A DNA stretch of 61,899 nt from Actinomadura sp. CNU-125 (GCF_001942465.1 NZ_MKJY01000166.1:1-61899), one strand, 5' to 3'; shown: positions 18,099-32,442, counted from the first letter of the stretch. Notes: a model not told the origin generated them from the sequence alone. Numbers and translations: made by a program.

Positions 18099-18760
18099 CC
18101 ACAGGGGCGCCGACCTGTGGAAAACTCCCTCTCCGAGCCTGTGGACGACCGCCGTTCGCGTTGTCCACAGCCGCCGAGCGGAACAGAAACGACATATTCG
18201 ACCCTCTCGGCAAATCGGAAGCCGTTACTCACAGGTTGTGGAAAACTCTGGGGATTTCCGTGGATAACCCCGTGGACAACCGGTGGAAAACCTGGGGATG
18301 AAGTGTGGACGACTGTGGACGGGCCGTGCACCGGCGCCCGCGACTTGGGGAAAACCAGTGGAAAACCTGTGGATGTCCTGGGGACGAACTGTGGACGGGC
18401 GAGCCGCGAAGCCCCGCGTCCGACCGGAACCGGCAGACCGGGGTGGAGAACCCGTGGAAAACTCGTGGATAACTTGGGGATGACCTGGGGACAGCCTGTG
18501 GGCAAAAAATCGCCCTCCACAGGCGCCTCTCGTCCTCCACAGCTTGTACACACCCCGCCTGTGGACCGAATTAGGGTGCCTCACCTGCGACGATGGCCTC
18601 TGTCCACAGTATCCACAGCCCCTACTACTAAGACCACACTCCTTCTCTACCCAAGAAAAGTGTCACCTCAAGTTCGGGCCTGGGGAAAACTCGCCCCGCG
18701 CGCCCGGACCGAGGTGCTCCGACCGAACCGTTGTCCGACACCTGCAGGAGGCGGGTCCCC
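18099..18760. other. oriC: Replication origin oriC
   Basis: The 660 bases between dnaA and dnaN contain no gene and about twenty DnaA-box-like nonamers on both strands. Good matches include TTGTCCACA (18161-18169), reversed CGTGGATAA (18259-18267 and 18464-18472), reversed CGTGGACAA (18271-18279), reversed TGTGGACGA (18304-18312), CTGTCCACA (18600-18608) and GTATCCACA (18609-18617), interleaved with many TGTGGAAAA and CTGGGGA variants. The arrangement matches the multi-box oriC of Streptomyces. The less GC-rich stretch 18618-18670 is a possible unwinding element. Confidence 0.93.
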
Positions 18761-19902
18761 TTGAAGTTCCGCATCGACAGAGACGCCCTCGCCGACGCCG
18801 TGGCCTGGACGGCCCGCACGCTGCCGCCCCGTCCACCGGTCCCGGTGCTCGCGGGCATGCACATCGAGGCCGGGGGTGAGGGCAACGAGGACCGGCTGCG
18901 GCTCTCGGCGTTCGACTACGAGGTCTCCGCACAGGTCGCCACCGAGATCGACGTCGAGGAGGCCGGGACCGTCCTGGTGTCCGGCCGGCTGCTCGCCGAG
19001 ATCAGCCGGAACCTTCCTCCCCACCCTGTGGAGATCACCACCGACGGGGCGAAGGTGATGGTGCGCTGCGGCAGCGCGAAGTTCACACTCCTCACCATGC
19101 CCGTGGAGGACTACCCGACCCTCCCGGAGATGCCGCCCGCCGCGGGCGCGGTCGCAGCGACGAGTTCGCCGCCGCCGTCGCCCAGGTCGCGATCGCCGCG
19201 GGCAAGGACGACACGATCCCGATGCTCACCGGCGTCCGGGTCGAGATCGAGGGCGAGACCGTCACGCTCGCGTCCACCGACCGGTACCGCCTCGCCGTCC
19301 GCGAGCTGCACTGGAAGCCCGAGCGTCCCGACTTCTCCGCCGTCGCGCTCGTCCCCGCCAAGACGCTCGCCGACACCGCCAAGTCGCTGACGTCCGGCGC
19401 CGAGGTGTCGATCGCGCTCGGCGGCACGTCCGGCGCGGGCGACGGCATGATCGGCTTCGCGGGCGGCGGCCGCCGCACCACCTCGCGGCTGCTCGACGGC
19501 GACTTCGTCAAGTACCGGTCGCTGCTGCCGAGCGAGTACGCGGGCCACGCCGAGATCCACACGGCGCCGTTCATCGAGGCCGTCAAGCGCGTCTCGCTCG
19601 TCGCCGAGCGGAACACGCCCGTCCGGCTCTCGTTCCGCCAGGGCGAGGTCGTCCTCGAAGCCGGGACGGGCGACGAGGCGCAGGCCGTCGAGGCCCTGGA
19701 AGCCAACCTGGAGGGCGAGGACATCGACATCGCCTTCAACCCCGGGTTCCTGCAGGAAGGGCTCGCCGCGATCGGCTCGGACGTCGCCCGGCTGTCGTTC
19801 ACCACCCCGACCAAGCCGGCCGTGCTCACCGGCAAACCGCCGGAGGAAGGCGCGAACCCGAACTACCGTTACCTGATCATGCCGGTGCGTCTGTCCGGAT
19901 AA
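18761..19902 (+). CDS. dnaN: DNA polymerase III sliding clamp (frameshifted)
   Basis: Beta clamp of about 380 residues. TTG start at 18761 has CAGGAGG nine bases upstream and begins KFRIDRDALADAVAWTAR. The frame breaks at 19154 within GGTCGCAGC: inserting one G gives GSDEFAAAVAQVAIAAGKDD and leads into MLTGVRVEIEGETV and the C-terminal YRYLIMPVRL, the clamp's conserved ending. Because the clamp is essential, the break is most likely a missing base in the sequence. It follows oriC, the normal place. Confidence 0.92.
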
Positions 19903-19936
19903 GGACCGATTCACGGGCAGCACAGGGGGGACGGAC

Positions 19937-19965
19937 GATCCGCGGGGGAGCCGCCCTCGCGGATC
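19937..19965 (+). terminator. Possible terminator after dnaN
   Basis: GATCCGCG (19937-19944) pairs with CGCGGATC (19958-19965); a second GC hairpin follows. No T tract is present, as is common in these genomes. Confidence 0.4.
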
Positions 19966-20011
19966 GGCGCGCGTCCCGACGGGCGCGCGCAGACGACAGG
20001 GGAGAGTGAAC

Positions 20012-20932
20012 ATGGAGCTGGGCATCATCGGCCTGGGCAAGATGGGCGGCAACATGGCCGAGCGGCTGCGCCGCGGCGGCCACACGGTCGTCGGGTACGA
20101 CCACGACCCCGCACTGAGCGACGTCGGCTCGCTCGAGGAACTGGCCGAGCGCCTGTCCCCGCCGCGCGCCGTGTGGGTGATGGTGCCCGCCGGCCGTCCC
20201 ACCCAGGACACCGTCAACAGCCTGGGCGAAGTCCTGGACGAGGGCGACCTCGTCGTCGACGGCGGCAATTCACACTATGTGGACGACCAGAAGCACGGCG
20301 AGGAGCTCGCCGCCAAGGGCATCGGCTTCGTCGACTGCGGCGTCAGCGGCGGCGTGTGGGGCCTGGAGAACGGCTACGCGCTCATGGTCGGCGGCGAAGA
20401 GGAGCACGTGCGGCGCCTCATGCCGATCTTCGAGACGCTCAAGCCCGAGGGCGAGTTCGGGTTCGTCCACTCGGGCAAGGTCGGCGCGGGCCACTTCGTC
20501 AAGATGGTCCACAACGGCATCGAGTACGCGATGATGCAGGCGTTCGGCGAGGGCTACGAGCTGATCGAGGCCAGCGACGTCGTCACGAACGTGCCGGAGA
20601 CGTTCCGCAGCTGGCAGGAGGGCACGGTCATCCGTTCCTGGCTGCTCGACCTGATGAACCGCGCCCTCGCCGAGGACCCCGAACTCGACGACATCCGCGG
20701 CTTCGCGAACGACTCCGGCGAGGGCCGCTGGACCGTCCAGGCCGCCGTCGACCACGCCGTCCCGCTCCCCGCGATCAGCGCGTCGCTCTTCGCCCGCTTC
20801 GCCTCCCGCCAGGACGACTCCCCCGCCATGCGCGTCGTCGCCGCCCTCCGCAACCAGTTCGGCGGCCACGCCGTCGAGTCCGCGAAGGGCGCCGACTCCC
20901 CCGGCGCCGACGTGACCCCGCCCGCCGTCTGA
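20012..20932 (+). CDS. gnd: 6-phosphogluconate dehydrogenase (short, decarboxylating type)
   Basis: A 306-residue enzyme of the short 6PGDH class, which oxidises 6-phosphogluconate to ribulose 5-phosphate. NAD(P)-binding [16 protein letters not shown] at the start, [30 protein letters not shown] and the catalytic [19 protein letters not shown] are conserved. ATG 20012 is preferred over GTG 20006 because GGGGAGAG lies seven bases upstream. Between dnaN and recF this gene is a recognised oddity of actinomycete origin regions. Confidence 0.93.
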   Translation: MELGIIGLGKMGGNMAERLRRGGHTVVGYDHDPALSDVGSLEELAERLSPPRAVWVMVPAGRPTQDTVNSLGEVLDEGDLVVDGGNSHYVDDQKHGEELAAKGIGFVDCGVSGGVWGLENGYALMVGGEEEHVRRLMPIFETLKPEGEFGFVHSGKVGAGHFVKMVHNGIEYAMMQAFGEGYELIEASDVVTNVPETFRSWQEGTVIRSWLLDLMNRALAEDPELDDIRGFANDSGEGRWTVQAAVDHAVPLPAISASLFARFASRQDDSPAMRVVAALRNQFGGHAVESAKGADSPGADVTPPAV

Positions 20933-20988
20933 CGGAGTTATCCACAGCCTGTGGTTCCCGCGCGCCGCCGCGTGCGGCGGGTGGACAC

Positions 20989-21023
20989 TCGAAGTGGGGT
21001 CGGCCCCCCAGGGCGGGCGGGGA
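20989..21023. repeat. 35-base dispersed repeat, copy 1
   Basis: A GC-rich unit starting TCGAAGTGGGGTCGG and ending GGGCGGGCGGGGA, located upstream of recF. A copy differing at one base lies at 47835-47869. Both copies are within about 50 bases of a perfect TTATCCACA. Confidence 0.7.
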
Positions 21024-21081
21024 CCGGGAAAGGTCCTGGGGCGGGCGGGGCACGGGGCGGGAGGCTCTACGCTCGTGTCCC

Positions 21082-22205
21082 GTGCACGTCGCCCACCTCT
21101 CGCTCCAGGACTTCCGCTCGTACGCGACCGCCGAGGTCGCGCTCGAGCCGGGGGTCACCGCGTTCGTGGGGCCGAACGGCCAGGGCAAGACGAACCTGGT
21201 CGAGGCCGTCGGGTACGTCGCGTCGCACGGCAGCCACCGGGCCGCGACGGACGCGCCGCTCGTCCGGCACGGCGCGCCGCGCGCGATCGTCCGGGTCGGG
21301 GCCGTGAAGGACGAGCGCAAGGCCCTCATCGAGCTGGAGATCAACCCCGGGAAGGCGAACCGGGCGAGGTTGAACCGGTCCCCCGTCCCCAGGCCGCGCG
21401 AGATCCTGGGGATGGTGCGGACCGTGCTGTTCGCCCCCGAGGACCTCTCGCTCGTCAAGGGCGACCCGGGGGAACGGCGCCGGTTCATGGACGAGCTGCT
21501 GACCGCGCGCGCGCCGCGCTTCGCGGGCGTCCGGGCCGATTACGACCGGGTGCTCAAGCAGCGCAACGCCCTGCTGAAGTCGGCGGCGGCGCACCGGCGC
21601 GCGCCGGGCCAGGAGGTCCTCGCGACCCTGGACGTGTGGGATTCCCACCTCGCCCGGACGGGCGCCGAGCTGCTGGCTGCGCGGCTGGATCTCGTGGGCG
21701 CGCTCGGCCCCCTCGTCGCGCGCGCGTACGCGGCGCTGGCCCCGGGCAGCGACGCGGCGCACCTGCGGTACCGGAGTTCGCTGGGCGACGCGGAGTTGTC
21801 CACAGACCGTGGAAAACTCGCCGAGCAGCTGCTCGCGGCCGCGGCGGACACGCGGAAGCAGGAACTGGAGCGGGGCGTCAGCCTCGTCGGCCCGCACCGG
21901 GACGAGCTCGTCCTCGGCCTCGGCGAACTGCCGCGCGGGGCTACGCGAGCCACGGCGAGTCGTGGTCGTTCGCGCTGGGGCTGCGGCTCGCCGCGTTCGA
22001 CCTGCTCCGGACCGACGGCGACGACCCGGTGCTCATCCTCGACGACGTGTTCGCCGAACTGGACGCGGGCCGGCGCAGCCGCCTCGCCGAGATGGTGGCG
22101 CCGGCCGAGCAGGTCCTGATCACCGCCGCCGTCCCCGCCGATGTGCCGGACGAGCTGACGGGCGCGACGTTCGCGGTGTCCGACGGCCACGTCGTCCGGG
22201 ACTGA
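21082..22205 (+). CDS. recF: DNA replication and repair protein RecF (frameshifted)
   Basis: About 374 residues. Walker [19 protein letters not shown] and the [25 protein letters not shown] segment identify RecF; the signature [11 protein letters not shown] follows. The frame breaks near the four G at 21937-21940; one added base gives [18 protein letters not shown] and the Walker [14 protein letters not shown], ending VSDGHVVRD at 22205. RecF loads RecA at gaps. GTG start at 21082. A perfect TTGTCCACA lies inside the gene (21796-21804) and a TTATCCACA upstream (20938-20946). Confidence 0.9.
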
Positions 22206-22363
22206 CGGACCGACGGACCGACGGACGCGCGAACGGCGCGCGAACCATACGCGCACCACACGTGAACGACACGCGCGGGCGTCGCGCGTGGACGGTTCGT
22301 TCGGACGGGTGTCGGCGGTTCCGGCGAGAATGGTCGTCCACAGGCTGTGGGGAGGAGGGTGAC

Positions 22364-25359
<2,996 letters not shown>

Positions 25360-25447
25360 GGCGCGGGTGCGGGCCGGGCTCCCAGCGGCCTGAACCGCAG
25401 CGGCGACCGTACTTCCTTCCCTTCCAGCAGCAGAAGAGGTCATCAGA

Positions 25448-27960
25448 GTGACGGACGTGACGACGGCGGGCGGAGACCCCGGCGAGCGGATCGAACCGGT
25501 CGACATCCAGGTCGAGATGCAGAAGAGCTACCTCGACTACGCGATGTCGGTCATCGTCGCGCGCGCGCTTCCGGAGGTGCGAGACGGCCTGAAGCCGGTG
25601 CACCGCCGCGTCCTGTACGCGATGTACGACGGCGGCTACCGGCCCGACCGCGGGTACTTCAAGTGCGCGCGCGTCGTCGGTGACGTCATGGGGAACTACC
25701 ACCCGCACGGCGACTCGGCCATCTACGACGCGCTGGTGCGGCTGGCGCAGCCGTGGTCGATGCGCTACCCCCTGGTGGACGGCAACGGCAACTTCGGTTC
25801 GCGCGGCAACGACCCCGCGGCGGCGATGCGGTACACCGAGTGCCGCATGGCGCCGCTGGCGATGGAGCTGCTGCGCGACATCGACAAGGAGACCGTCGAC
25901 TTCACCCCGAACTACGACGGCCGCTCGCAGGAACCGGACGTCCTGCCGTCGCGCTACCCGAACCTGCTGGTCAACGGGTCCGCGGGCATCGCCGTCGGGA
26001 TGGCGACCAACATCCCGCCGCACAACCTGCGGGAAGTCGCCGAGGGCGTCCGCTGGTACCTGGACAACTACGGCGCGACGGACGAGGAACTGCTCGACGC
26101 GCTGATCGAGCGGGTCAAGGGCCCCGACTTCCCGACCGCCGGGCTGATCGTCGGCCGCAAGGGCATCGAGGACGCCTACCGCACCGGCCGCGGCTCGATC
26201 ACCATGCGGGCCGTCGTCGAGGTCGAGGAGATCCAGGGCCGCAACTGCCTCGTCGTCACCGAGCTCCCCTACCAGGTCAACCCGGACAACCTCGCCCTCA
26301 AGATCGCCGACGGGGTCAAGGACGGCAAGCTGGACGGCATCGCGGACGTCCGCGACGAGACGTCCGGACGGACCGGGCAGCGGCTCGTCATCGTCCTCAA
26401 GCGGGACGCGGTCGCGAAGATCGTCCTCAACAACCTGTACAAGCACACCCAGCTGCAGGAGACCTTCGGCGCGAACATGCTCGCGCTGGTCGACGGGGTC
26501 CCCCGCACGCTCCGGCTGGACCAGTTCGTCCGGTACTGGGTCGCGCACCAGATCGACGTCATCGTCCGCCGCACCCGGTTCCTGCTGCGCAAGGCCGAGG
26601 AGCGCGCCCACATCCTGCGCGCGCTGCTGAAGGCCCTCGACCGCATCGACGAGGTCATCGCGCTGATCCGCCGCTCCCCGTCGGCGTCGGAGGCCCAGCA
26701 GGGCCTGATGAACCTGCTGGAGATCGACGAGATCCAGGCGCAGGCCATCCTGGACATGCAGCTGCGCAAGCTCGCCGCCCTGGAACGCCAGCAGATCACC
26801 GACGAGTACGACAAGCTCATGGCGGAGATCGCCGACTACAACGAGATCCTCGCGTCGCCCGAGCGGCAGCGACAGATCGTCGGGGACGAGCTCGCGCCGA
26901 TCGTCGAGAAGTTCGGCGACGAGCGCCGCACCCAGATCATCCCGTTCGAGGGCGACGTGTCCTACGAGGACCTGATCGCCGAAGAGGGCGTCGTCGTCAC
27001 CATCACCCGCGGCGGCTACGCGAAGCGGACCCGCACCGACCTGTACCGGGCGCAGAAGCGCGGCGGGAAGGGCGTGCGCGGCGCGCAGCTGAAGCAGGAC
27101 GACATCGTCGACCAGTTCTTCGTCACCACGACGCACCACTGGATCCTGTTCTTCACCAACAAGGGCCGCGTCTACCGGGCCAAGGCGTACGAGCTGCCGG
27201 ACGCCGGCCGCGACTCGCGCGGGCAGCACGTCGCGAACCTGCTGGCCTTCCAGCCGGACGAGCACATCGCCCAGGTCATGGACCTGCGCGACTACGAAGT
27301 GGCGCCCTACCTCGTGCTCGGCACCAAGAAGGGCCGCGTCAAGAAGACGGCGCTGCGCGACTTCGACTCGCCCCGCACCGGCGGCATCATCGCGATCAAC
27401 CTGGTCGACGACGACGAGGTGATCGCGGCGCGGCTCGTCTCCTCCGACGACAACCTGCTGATGGTCTCGACCGGCGCCCAGGCGATCCGGTTCCGCGCGG
27501 ACGACGAGTCGCTGCGTCCGATGGGCCGCGCCACGTCCGGCGTGATCGGCATGCGTTTCGAGGAAGACCAGGAAGTCCTCAACATGCTGGTCGCCCAGGG
27601 CGGCGGGCAGGACGTGCTGGTCGCGACCGAGAACGGCTACGCGAAGCGCACGCCGGTCGACCAGTACCCCCTCCAGGGGCGTGGGGGTAAGGGTGTTCTC
27701 ACGGCTAAGATCGTGGAAGCGCGCGGCATGTTGGTAGGGGCCCTGATGGTCGGCCCGGACGACGAGGTGTTCGCGATGACGTCCAACGGCGCGTCATCCG
27801 CACCACCGCCGCCGAGATCAAGCAGTCCGGCAGGCAGACCATGGGCGTGCGCCTGATGAACCTCGCGGACGGGGACAGCGTGGTGGCCATCGCGAGGAAC
27901 GTAGAGTCCATGGATGACGCAGAGGAAGCCGAGAGTGGCGAGAGTGCCGACGGCGAGTGA
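25448..27960 (+). CDS. gyrA: DNA gyrase subunit A (frameshifted near the 3' end)
   Basis: About 837 residues. The breakage-reunion domain contains the catalytic Tyr129 ([10 protein letters not shown]) and the quinolone-determining region with Ser90 and Asp94 ([12 protein letters not shown]), a drug-sensitive type. The GyrA-box QKRGGKGV wraps DNA in the C-terminal domain. The frame breaks near 27790 (AACGGCGCGTC): one inserted G gives [20 protein letters not shown] and a stop at 27958-27960. Since gyrA is essential, this is probably a missing base in the sequence. GTG start at 25448. Confidence 0.95.
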
Positions 27961-28002
27961 CGGAGCCGGCCTCGTACCGCCACTGGGCCAGGAGGACGAC
28001 AC

Positions 28003-29122
28003 GTGAGCACCGAGCCCGGCGAAAGCAAGGGCGGCTCCGGCAAGGGGAGCGCGAAGAAGCCCGGCGGCAGGACGGTGGCGGCCGCCTCCGCCAAGCCGGG
28101 CCGCGACGAGGCGAAGGCCGACATCGAGACGGGGGCGGACGAGACGAGGACCGACCTCGCGAAGGTCGAGGACGAGCCGAAGTCCGGATCGAAGTCCGGA
28201 TCGAAGTCCGGATCGAAGGCGATCTCGGACGACACGGTCGTCGACCGCCCCGTGTCCGGTTCGTCGAACTCGACGGGTTCGAAGAACTCGACGAATTCGA
28301 CCGGTTCGTCGGGCTCTAAGTCCGCCGGGGCCAAGGGCTCCGCGAAGGACGCGTCCGGGACGAGCAACTCGACGAGCGGTTCGTCGAGCGGCGGTTCGTC
28401 GAGCGGCTCCTCGGCCGGTTCGTCCGGTTCGTCCGGCGGTTCCGACTGGGCCAAGCCCGCCGAGCCCGCCGCCTCCGTCTCCGCGGGCCGCACCGAGCAG
28501 CCGTCCGCGCCCGCACCGGCGCCCGCGCCCGCACCGCAGCCCGCACCGCCCCCGTCCGCCGCGGCGGCCCCGCCCGTCCCCGTGCGGGTGCAGGCCGTCG
28601 GCGTCCGGGCCCGGAGCGTCGTCCCCATCGTCTCCCGGCGGCTTCGCGGGCACCGTCCTGCGCGACCGTCCGGCCGCCGGCGCGGGCCAGTCCGGCGCGT
28701 CCGGCAAGCCCGGCGGCAAGGGCGGCAAGGGGGGCGGCGGCAAGCCGTCCCGTAAGGCGCAGCTGCAGCTGGCCCGCCTCGAGCCGTGGTCGGTGATGAA
28801 GTTCAGCTTCGTCCTGTCGGTGGTCTGCTTCGTCGTCCTGCTGGTCGCGGTCGTGATCCTCTACATGATCCTGTCCGGCCTCGGGGTGTTCGACGCGCTC
28901 AGCGAGACGATCAACAGCCTCACCGAGGAGCAGGACGGTTCGTCCGGCGGCGTCGACGCCGCGGGCTGGTTCTCGTTCTTCCGCGTCTTCGGCTACACGG
29001 TGCTGGTCGGTGCCCTGAACGTCCTGCTCATCACGGCTTTGTCCACGATCGGGTCCGTCATCTACAACCTGGCGGCCGACCTGGTGGGCGGCGTCGAGGT
29101 GACCCTCAAGGAGGCCGAGTAG
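28003..29122 (+). CDS. DUF3566 membrane protein (frameshifted)
   Basis: The N-terminal half is a long Ser/Lys/Gly/Pro disordered region. After an indel between about 28560 and 28620 a second frame carries GGFAGTVLRDRPAAG and the DUF3566 domain: RKAQLQLARLEPWSVMKFSFVLSVV, a first transmembrane helix, an about 40-residue loop, and a second helix (YTVLVGALNVLLITALSTIG), ending TLKEAE. DUF3566 proteins always follow gyrA in actinomycetes and are thought to link gyrase or origin biology with the membrane; the exact role is not established. The GTG start at 28003 is 42 bases after gyrA. Confidence 0.82.
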
Positions 29123-29223
29123 TTCCGGCGCGCGCGCTCCGCCGCGGCCGTCCGCTATCGATTTCCGGTTGCCGCTCCAGATGCGGTAATCTCCTGTTGC
29201 GCAGCCAAGGACGGCCGCAGTGC

Positions 29224-29297
29224 GGGCCTGTAGCTCAGTCGGTTAGAGCGCATCCCTGATAAGGATGAGGCCGGAGGTTCAAGTCCTCCCAGGCCCA
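29224..29297 (+). tRNA. tRNA-Ile (GAT)
   Basis: A 74-base cloverleaf: acceptor GGGCCTG/CAGGCCC, D arm GCTC/GAGC, anticodon arm CATCC/GGATG with loop CTGATAA (anticodon GAT), T arm GGAGG/CCTCC with TTCAAGT. CCA is not encoded. Confidence 0.97.
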
Positions 29298-29305
29298 CCG
29301 CACAG

Positions 29306-29337
29306 AAACCCCCTCCCGATATCGGGCGGGGGTTTTT
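29306..29337 (+). terminator. Terminator after tRNA-Ile
   Basis: AAACCCCC-type arm pairs with GGGGGTTT around an inner palindrome TCCCGATATCGGGC, followed by a T run at 29333-29337. Confidence 0.85.
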
Positions 29338-29568
29338 GACGTAGTAAGAGCCCAGAGCCGGCCACGCCGTCGACGGACCGAGCGACTCCGGGGCGTCTCG
29401 CTCTGTCCTGGCGCCGCCTCGTGTCTCGGGGCGCGCGGTTCGGGGCCGGTCAGGGGCGGAATGCCGGTACGGTCGGCGCGTGCGATGTGTGGTGGCATGC
29501 CGGACAGGTGATGCGGTCCGGGCCCGGAAGCGGGCCGGGGCCCGGGTCGGCTGCGCGGGGGCGGACGG

Positions 29569-30921
29569 TTGAAGCCTCGCGGCGCCGCCCTGCTGGAGCG
29601 GTTCCAGCACCCGGCGCAGGTCGTCGTCAGCGGGTTCGGGATCACCATCCTGATCGGGACGGCGCTGCTGTCGCTGCCGCACGCCACCGCCGACGAGCCC
29701 GCGGCCGACCCGGTCGACGCGCTGTTCACCGCGACGTCCGCGGTGTGCCTCACCGGGCTGATCACCCAGGACACCGCCTCGCACTGGTCGCTGTTCGGCG
29801 AACTCGTGATCCTCGGACTCATGCAGGTCGGCGGCCTCGGCCTGATGACGGTGGCGACCCTCTTCGGCATTCTCCTGTCCGGACGGGTGGGGCTGCGCGC
29901 GCGCATGGCGGCCCAAGTCGAGACGAAGACGCTGCAGATGCCGGACGTGCGCCGCGTCGTGCGGAACGTCGTGCTGTTCAGCCTGACGTGCGAGGCGCTG
30001 GTCGCGGTCGTCCTGGCCGGCCGTCTCGCCTGGGCCTACGGCGAGCCGCCGGGGAAGGCCGTCTATCTGGGCGTCTTCCATTCGGTGTCGGCGTTCAACA
30101 ACGCCGGGCTGGTGCTGTGGCGGGACAGCCTGATGGGGTTCGTCGGCGATCCGTGGATCTGCCTGCCGATCTGCGCGGCGGTCATGATCGGCGGGCTCGG
30201 TTTCCCGGTGGTGTTCGAGCTGGCGCGCCGGTGGCGGCGTCCGCGCACGTGGTCGATCCTGACCCGCGTCACCGTCGGGACGACGACGGTGCTGCTCGTC
30301 CTCGGCGCGTTCGTCCTGACCGCCCTGGAGTGGAACAACGACGGCACGCTGGGCACGCATCCGCGCCCGACGCGGTGGCTGGCGGGCGCCGTGCTGTCGG
30401 TGATGCCCCGCAGCGGCGGGTTCAACAGCGTGGACACGTCCCAGATGCGGCCGGAGAGCTGGCTGGTGACGGACGTGCTGATGTTCATCGGCGGCGGCAG
30501 TGCGGGGACCGCGGGCGGGATCAAGGTGACGACGTTCGGGTTGCTGGCGTTCGTCCTGTGGGCGGAGATGCGCGGGGACGTGCACGTCAACGTGGGCACC
30601 CGGCGGCTGCCGCCGGGGACGCCGCGGCAGGCGATGGCGATCGTGATGCTGAGCGCGGGGCTCATCACGGTCGCGACGATCGTGCTCATGTCGCTCACCG
30701 GCCACGCCCTGGACCAGGTGCTGTTCGAAGTGGTGTCGGCGACGGCCACGGTCGGGCTGTCCACGGGCATTACGGGCGACCTGCCGATGTCCGGTGAGGT
30801 CATGCTGGTCGTGCTGATGTTCGTCGGGCGCATCGGCCCGCTGACGCTGGCCACGGCCCTCGCGCTCCGCAAGCGGACGAGGCGGTACGAACTGCCCGAG
30901 GAGCGGCCGATCGTCGGCTGA
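29569..30921 (+). CDS. KtrB/TrkH-type potassium uptake channel subunit (copy 1)
   Basis: A 450-residue membrane protein with the four-fold M1-P-M2 plan of Trk/Ktr subunits. The selectivity-filter glycines are in VCLTGL, FNNAGL, RSGGFN and TVGLSTG. It moves K+ (with Na+ in many members). TTG start at 29569 before KPRGAALLERFQHP; no better start is seen. A second, very similar gene follows after 135 bases and a TrkA-N regulator follows that. The first copy has no regulator of its own. It lies 230 bases past tRNA-Ile. Confidence 0.85.
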   Translation: MKPRGAALLERFQHPAQVVVSGFGITILIGTALLSLPHATADEPAADPVDALFTATSAVCLTGLITQDTASHWSLFGELVILGLMQVGGLGLMTVATLFGILLSGRVGLRARMAAQVETKTLQMPDVRRVVRNVVLFSLTCEALVAVVLAGRLAWAYGEPPGKAVYLGVFHSVSAFNNAGLVLWRDSLMGFVGDPWICLPICAAVMIGGLGFPVVFELARRWRRPRTWSILTRVTVGTTTVLLVLGAFVLTALEWNNDGTLGTHPRPTRWLAGAVLSVMPRSGGFNSVDTSQMRPESWLVTDVLMFIGGGSAGTAGGIKVTTFGLLAFVLWAEMRGDVHVNVGTRRLPPGTPRQAMAIVMLSAGLITVATIVLMSLTGHALDQVLFEVVSATATVGLSTGITGDLPMSGEVMLVVLMFVGRIGPLTLATALALRKRTRRYELPEERPIVG

Positions 30922-31056
30922 CGCCGCGCGAAGGCGGCACGGGGGTCGTGCGCCGCGCGGCAGCGACCGTCCCACCGGAATTTGCCGGTACCTTCACATG
31001 TCGGGCCGAAATGCGACTTGTCGGCCTCTTAATGTGGTTCGCGTGGAGAGAAGGAC

Positions 31057-32442
31057 GTGGTTCGGCGGGTTCGGTTGCCGCGGCGGGGGCTGAAGCCCCG
31101 GGGGTCGGTGCTGCTGGAGCGGTTCCAGCATCCGGCCCAGGTCGTCGTCACCGGGTTCGCGTTCATGATCCTCGTCGGGACGCTGCTGCTGTCGCTGCCC
31201 GCCGCGCGCCAGGGCCCCGGGAGCGCCCCGCTACTGGACGCGCTGTTCACCGCGACGTCCTCGGTGTGCGTGACCGGCCTGATCACCGTGGACACGCCGG
31301 TGTACTGGTCGACGTTCGGCGAGATCGTCATCCTGTGCCTGATCCAGGTCGGCGGTTTCGGCTTGATGACCCTGGCGACCCTCTTCGCGATCCTCCTGTC
31401 CGGACGGGTGGGGCTGCGCGCGCGCATGGCGGCCCAGGCCGAGACGAAGACGCTGCAGATGCCGGACGTGCGCCGCGTCGTGCGGAACGTCGTCGTGTTC
31501 AGCTTGAGCTGCGAAGCGGTCATCGCGGTGCTGCTGACAGCCCGGTTCGCGTTCGGGTACGACGAGCCGCTCGGCCGCGCCGCGTACCTGGGCGTCTTCC
31601 ACTCGGTGTCGGCGTTCAACAACGCGGGGTTCGCGCTGTGGTCCGACAGCCTGATGGGGTTCGTGACCGACCCCTGGGTCTGCCTGCCGATCTGCGCCGC
31701 GATCATCGTCGGCGGGCTCGGTTTCCCGGTGTGGTTCGAGCTGGCGCGCCGGTGGCGGCGCCCCCGGACGTGGTCGATCCTGACGCGGGTCACCGTCGGG
31801 ACGTCCGTCGTGCTGTTCGTCGGCGGAACGCTGGTCCTCACGGCGCTCGAATGGAACAATCCGGACACCTTGGGCGGGCTTTCGCGGCCGTCGCGGTGGC
31901 TCGCCGGGTTCGTCATGGCCGTCATGCCGCGCACGGCGGGGTTCAACAACGTCGACGTCGCCGAGATGCGGCCGGAGAGCTGGCTGGTGACGGACGTGCT
32001 GATGTTCATCGGCGGCGGCAGTGCGGGGACCGCGGGCGGGATCAAGGTGACGACGTTCGGGCTGCTGGCGTTCGTCCTGTGGGCGGAGATGCGCGGGGAC
32101 GTGCACGTCAACGTGGGCAACCGCCGGCTGCCGCCGGGCACGCAGCGGCAGGCGATCGGTATCGTCCTGCTGGCCGTCGGGCTCGTCGCGGCCGCTACCG
32201 TCTCCCTGCTGATCCTCACCGCTCACACCCTGGACAGGGTGCTGTTCGAGGTGGTGTCCGCGTTCGGCACGGTGGGGATGTCCACAGGGATCACCGCCGA
32301 CCTGCCCGCGTCCGGTCACATCCTGCTGATCGTGCTGATGTTCGCCGGGCGCATCGGCCCGCTGACCATGGCCACCGCGCTGGCGCTGCGCAGACGCGTG
32401 CGGCGCTACGAACTACCGGAGGAGCGACCCATCGTTGGCTGA
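31057..32442 (+). CDS. KtrB/TrkH-type potassium uptake channel subunit (copy 2)
   Basis: A 461-residue paralogue of the preceding gene with the same filter motifs (VCVTGL, FNNAGF, RTAGFN, TVGMSTG). The start is GTG 31057; the shared core begins at LKPRGSVLLERFQHP. Parts are almost identical in DNA to copy 1, notably 31964-32119 against 30443-30598 with one mismatch. The 3' end overlaps the ktrA-like gene by eight bases, so this copy is the one translationally tied to the regulator. Confidence 0.87.
   Translation: MVRRVRLPRRGLKPRGSVLLERFQHPAQVVVTGFAFMILVGTLLLSLPAARQGPGSAPLLDALFTATSSVCVTGLITVDTPVYWSTFGEIVILCLIQVGGFGLMTLATLFAILLSGRVGLRARMAAQAETKTLQMPDVRRVVRNVVVFSLSCEAVIAVLLTARFAFGYDEPLGRAAYLGVFHSVSAFNNAGFALWSDSLMGFVTDPWVCLPICAAIIVGGLGFPVWFELARRWRRPRTWSILTRVTVGTSVVLFVGGTLVLTALEWNNPDTLGGLSRPSRWLAGFVMAVMPRTAGFNNVDVAEMRPESWLVTDVLMFIGGGSAGTAGGIKVTTFGLLAFVLWAEMRGDVHVNVGNRRLPPGTQRQAIGIVLLAVGLVAAATVSLLILTAHTLDRVLFEVVSAFGTVGMSTGITADLPASGHILLIVLMFAGRIGPLTMATALALRRRVRRYELPEERPIVG

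Noticed and set aside
25448..27960. gyrA as a true pseudogene or as a case of programmed frameshifting
   Set aside because: The gene is essential, both halves are fully conserved, there is no slippery sequence followed by a structure, and similar breaks occur in many other genes of the window.
30922..31056. A c-di-AMP or potassium riboswitch before the second ktrB
   Set aside because: The gap is 135 bases and no conserved riboswitch helices could be traced by eye; a covariance search would be required to find one.
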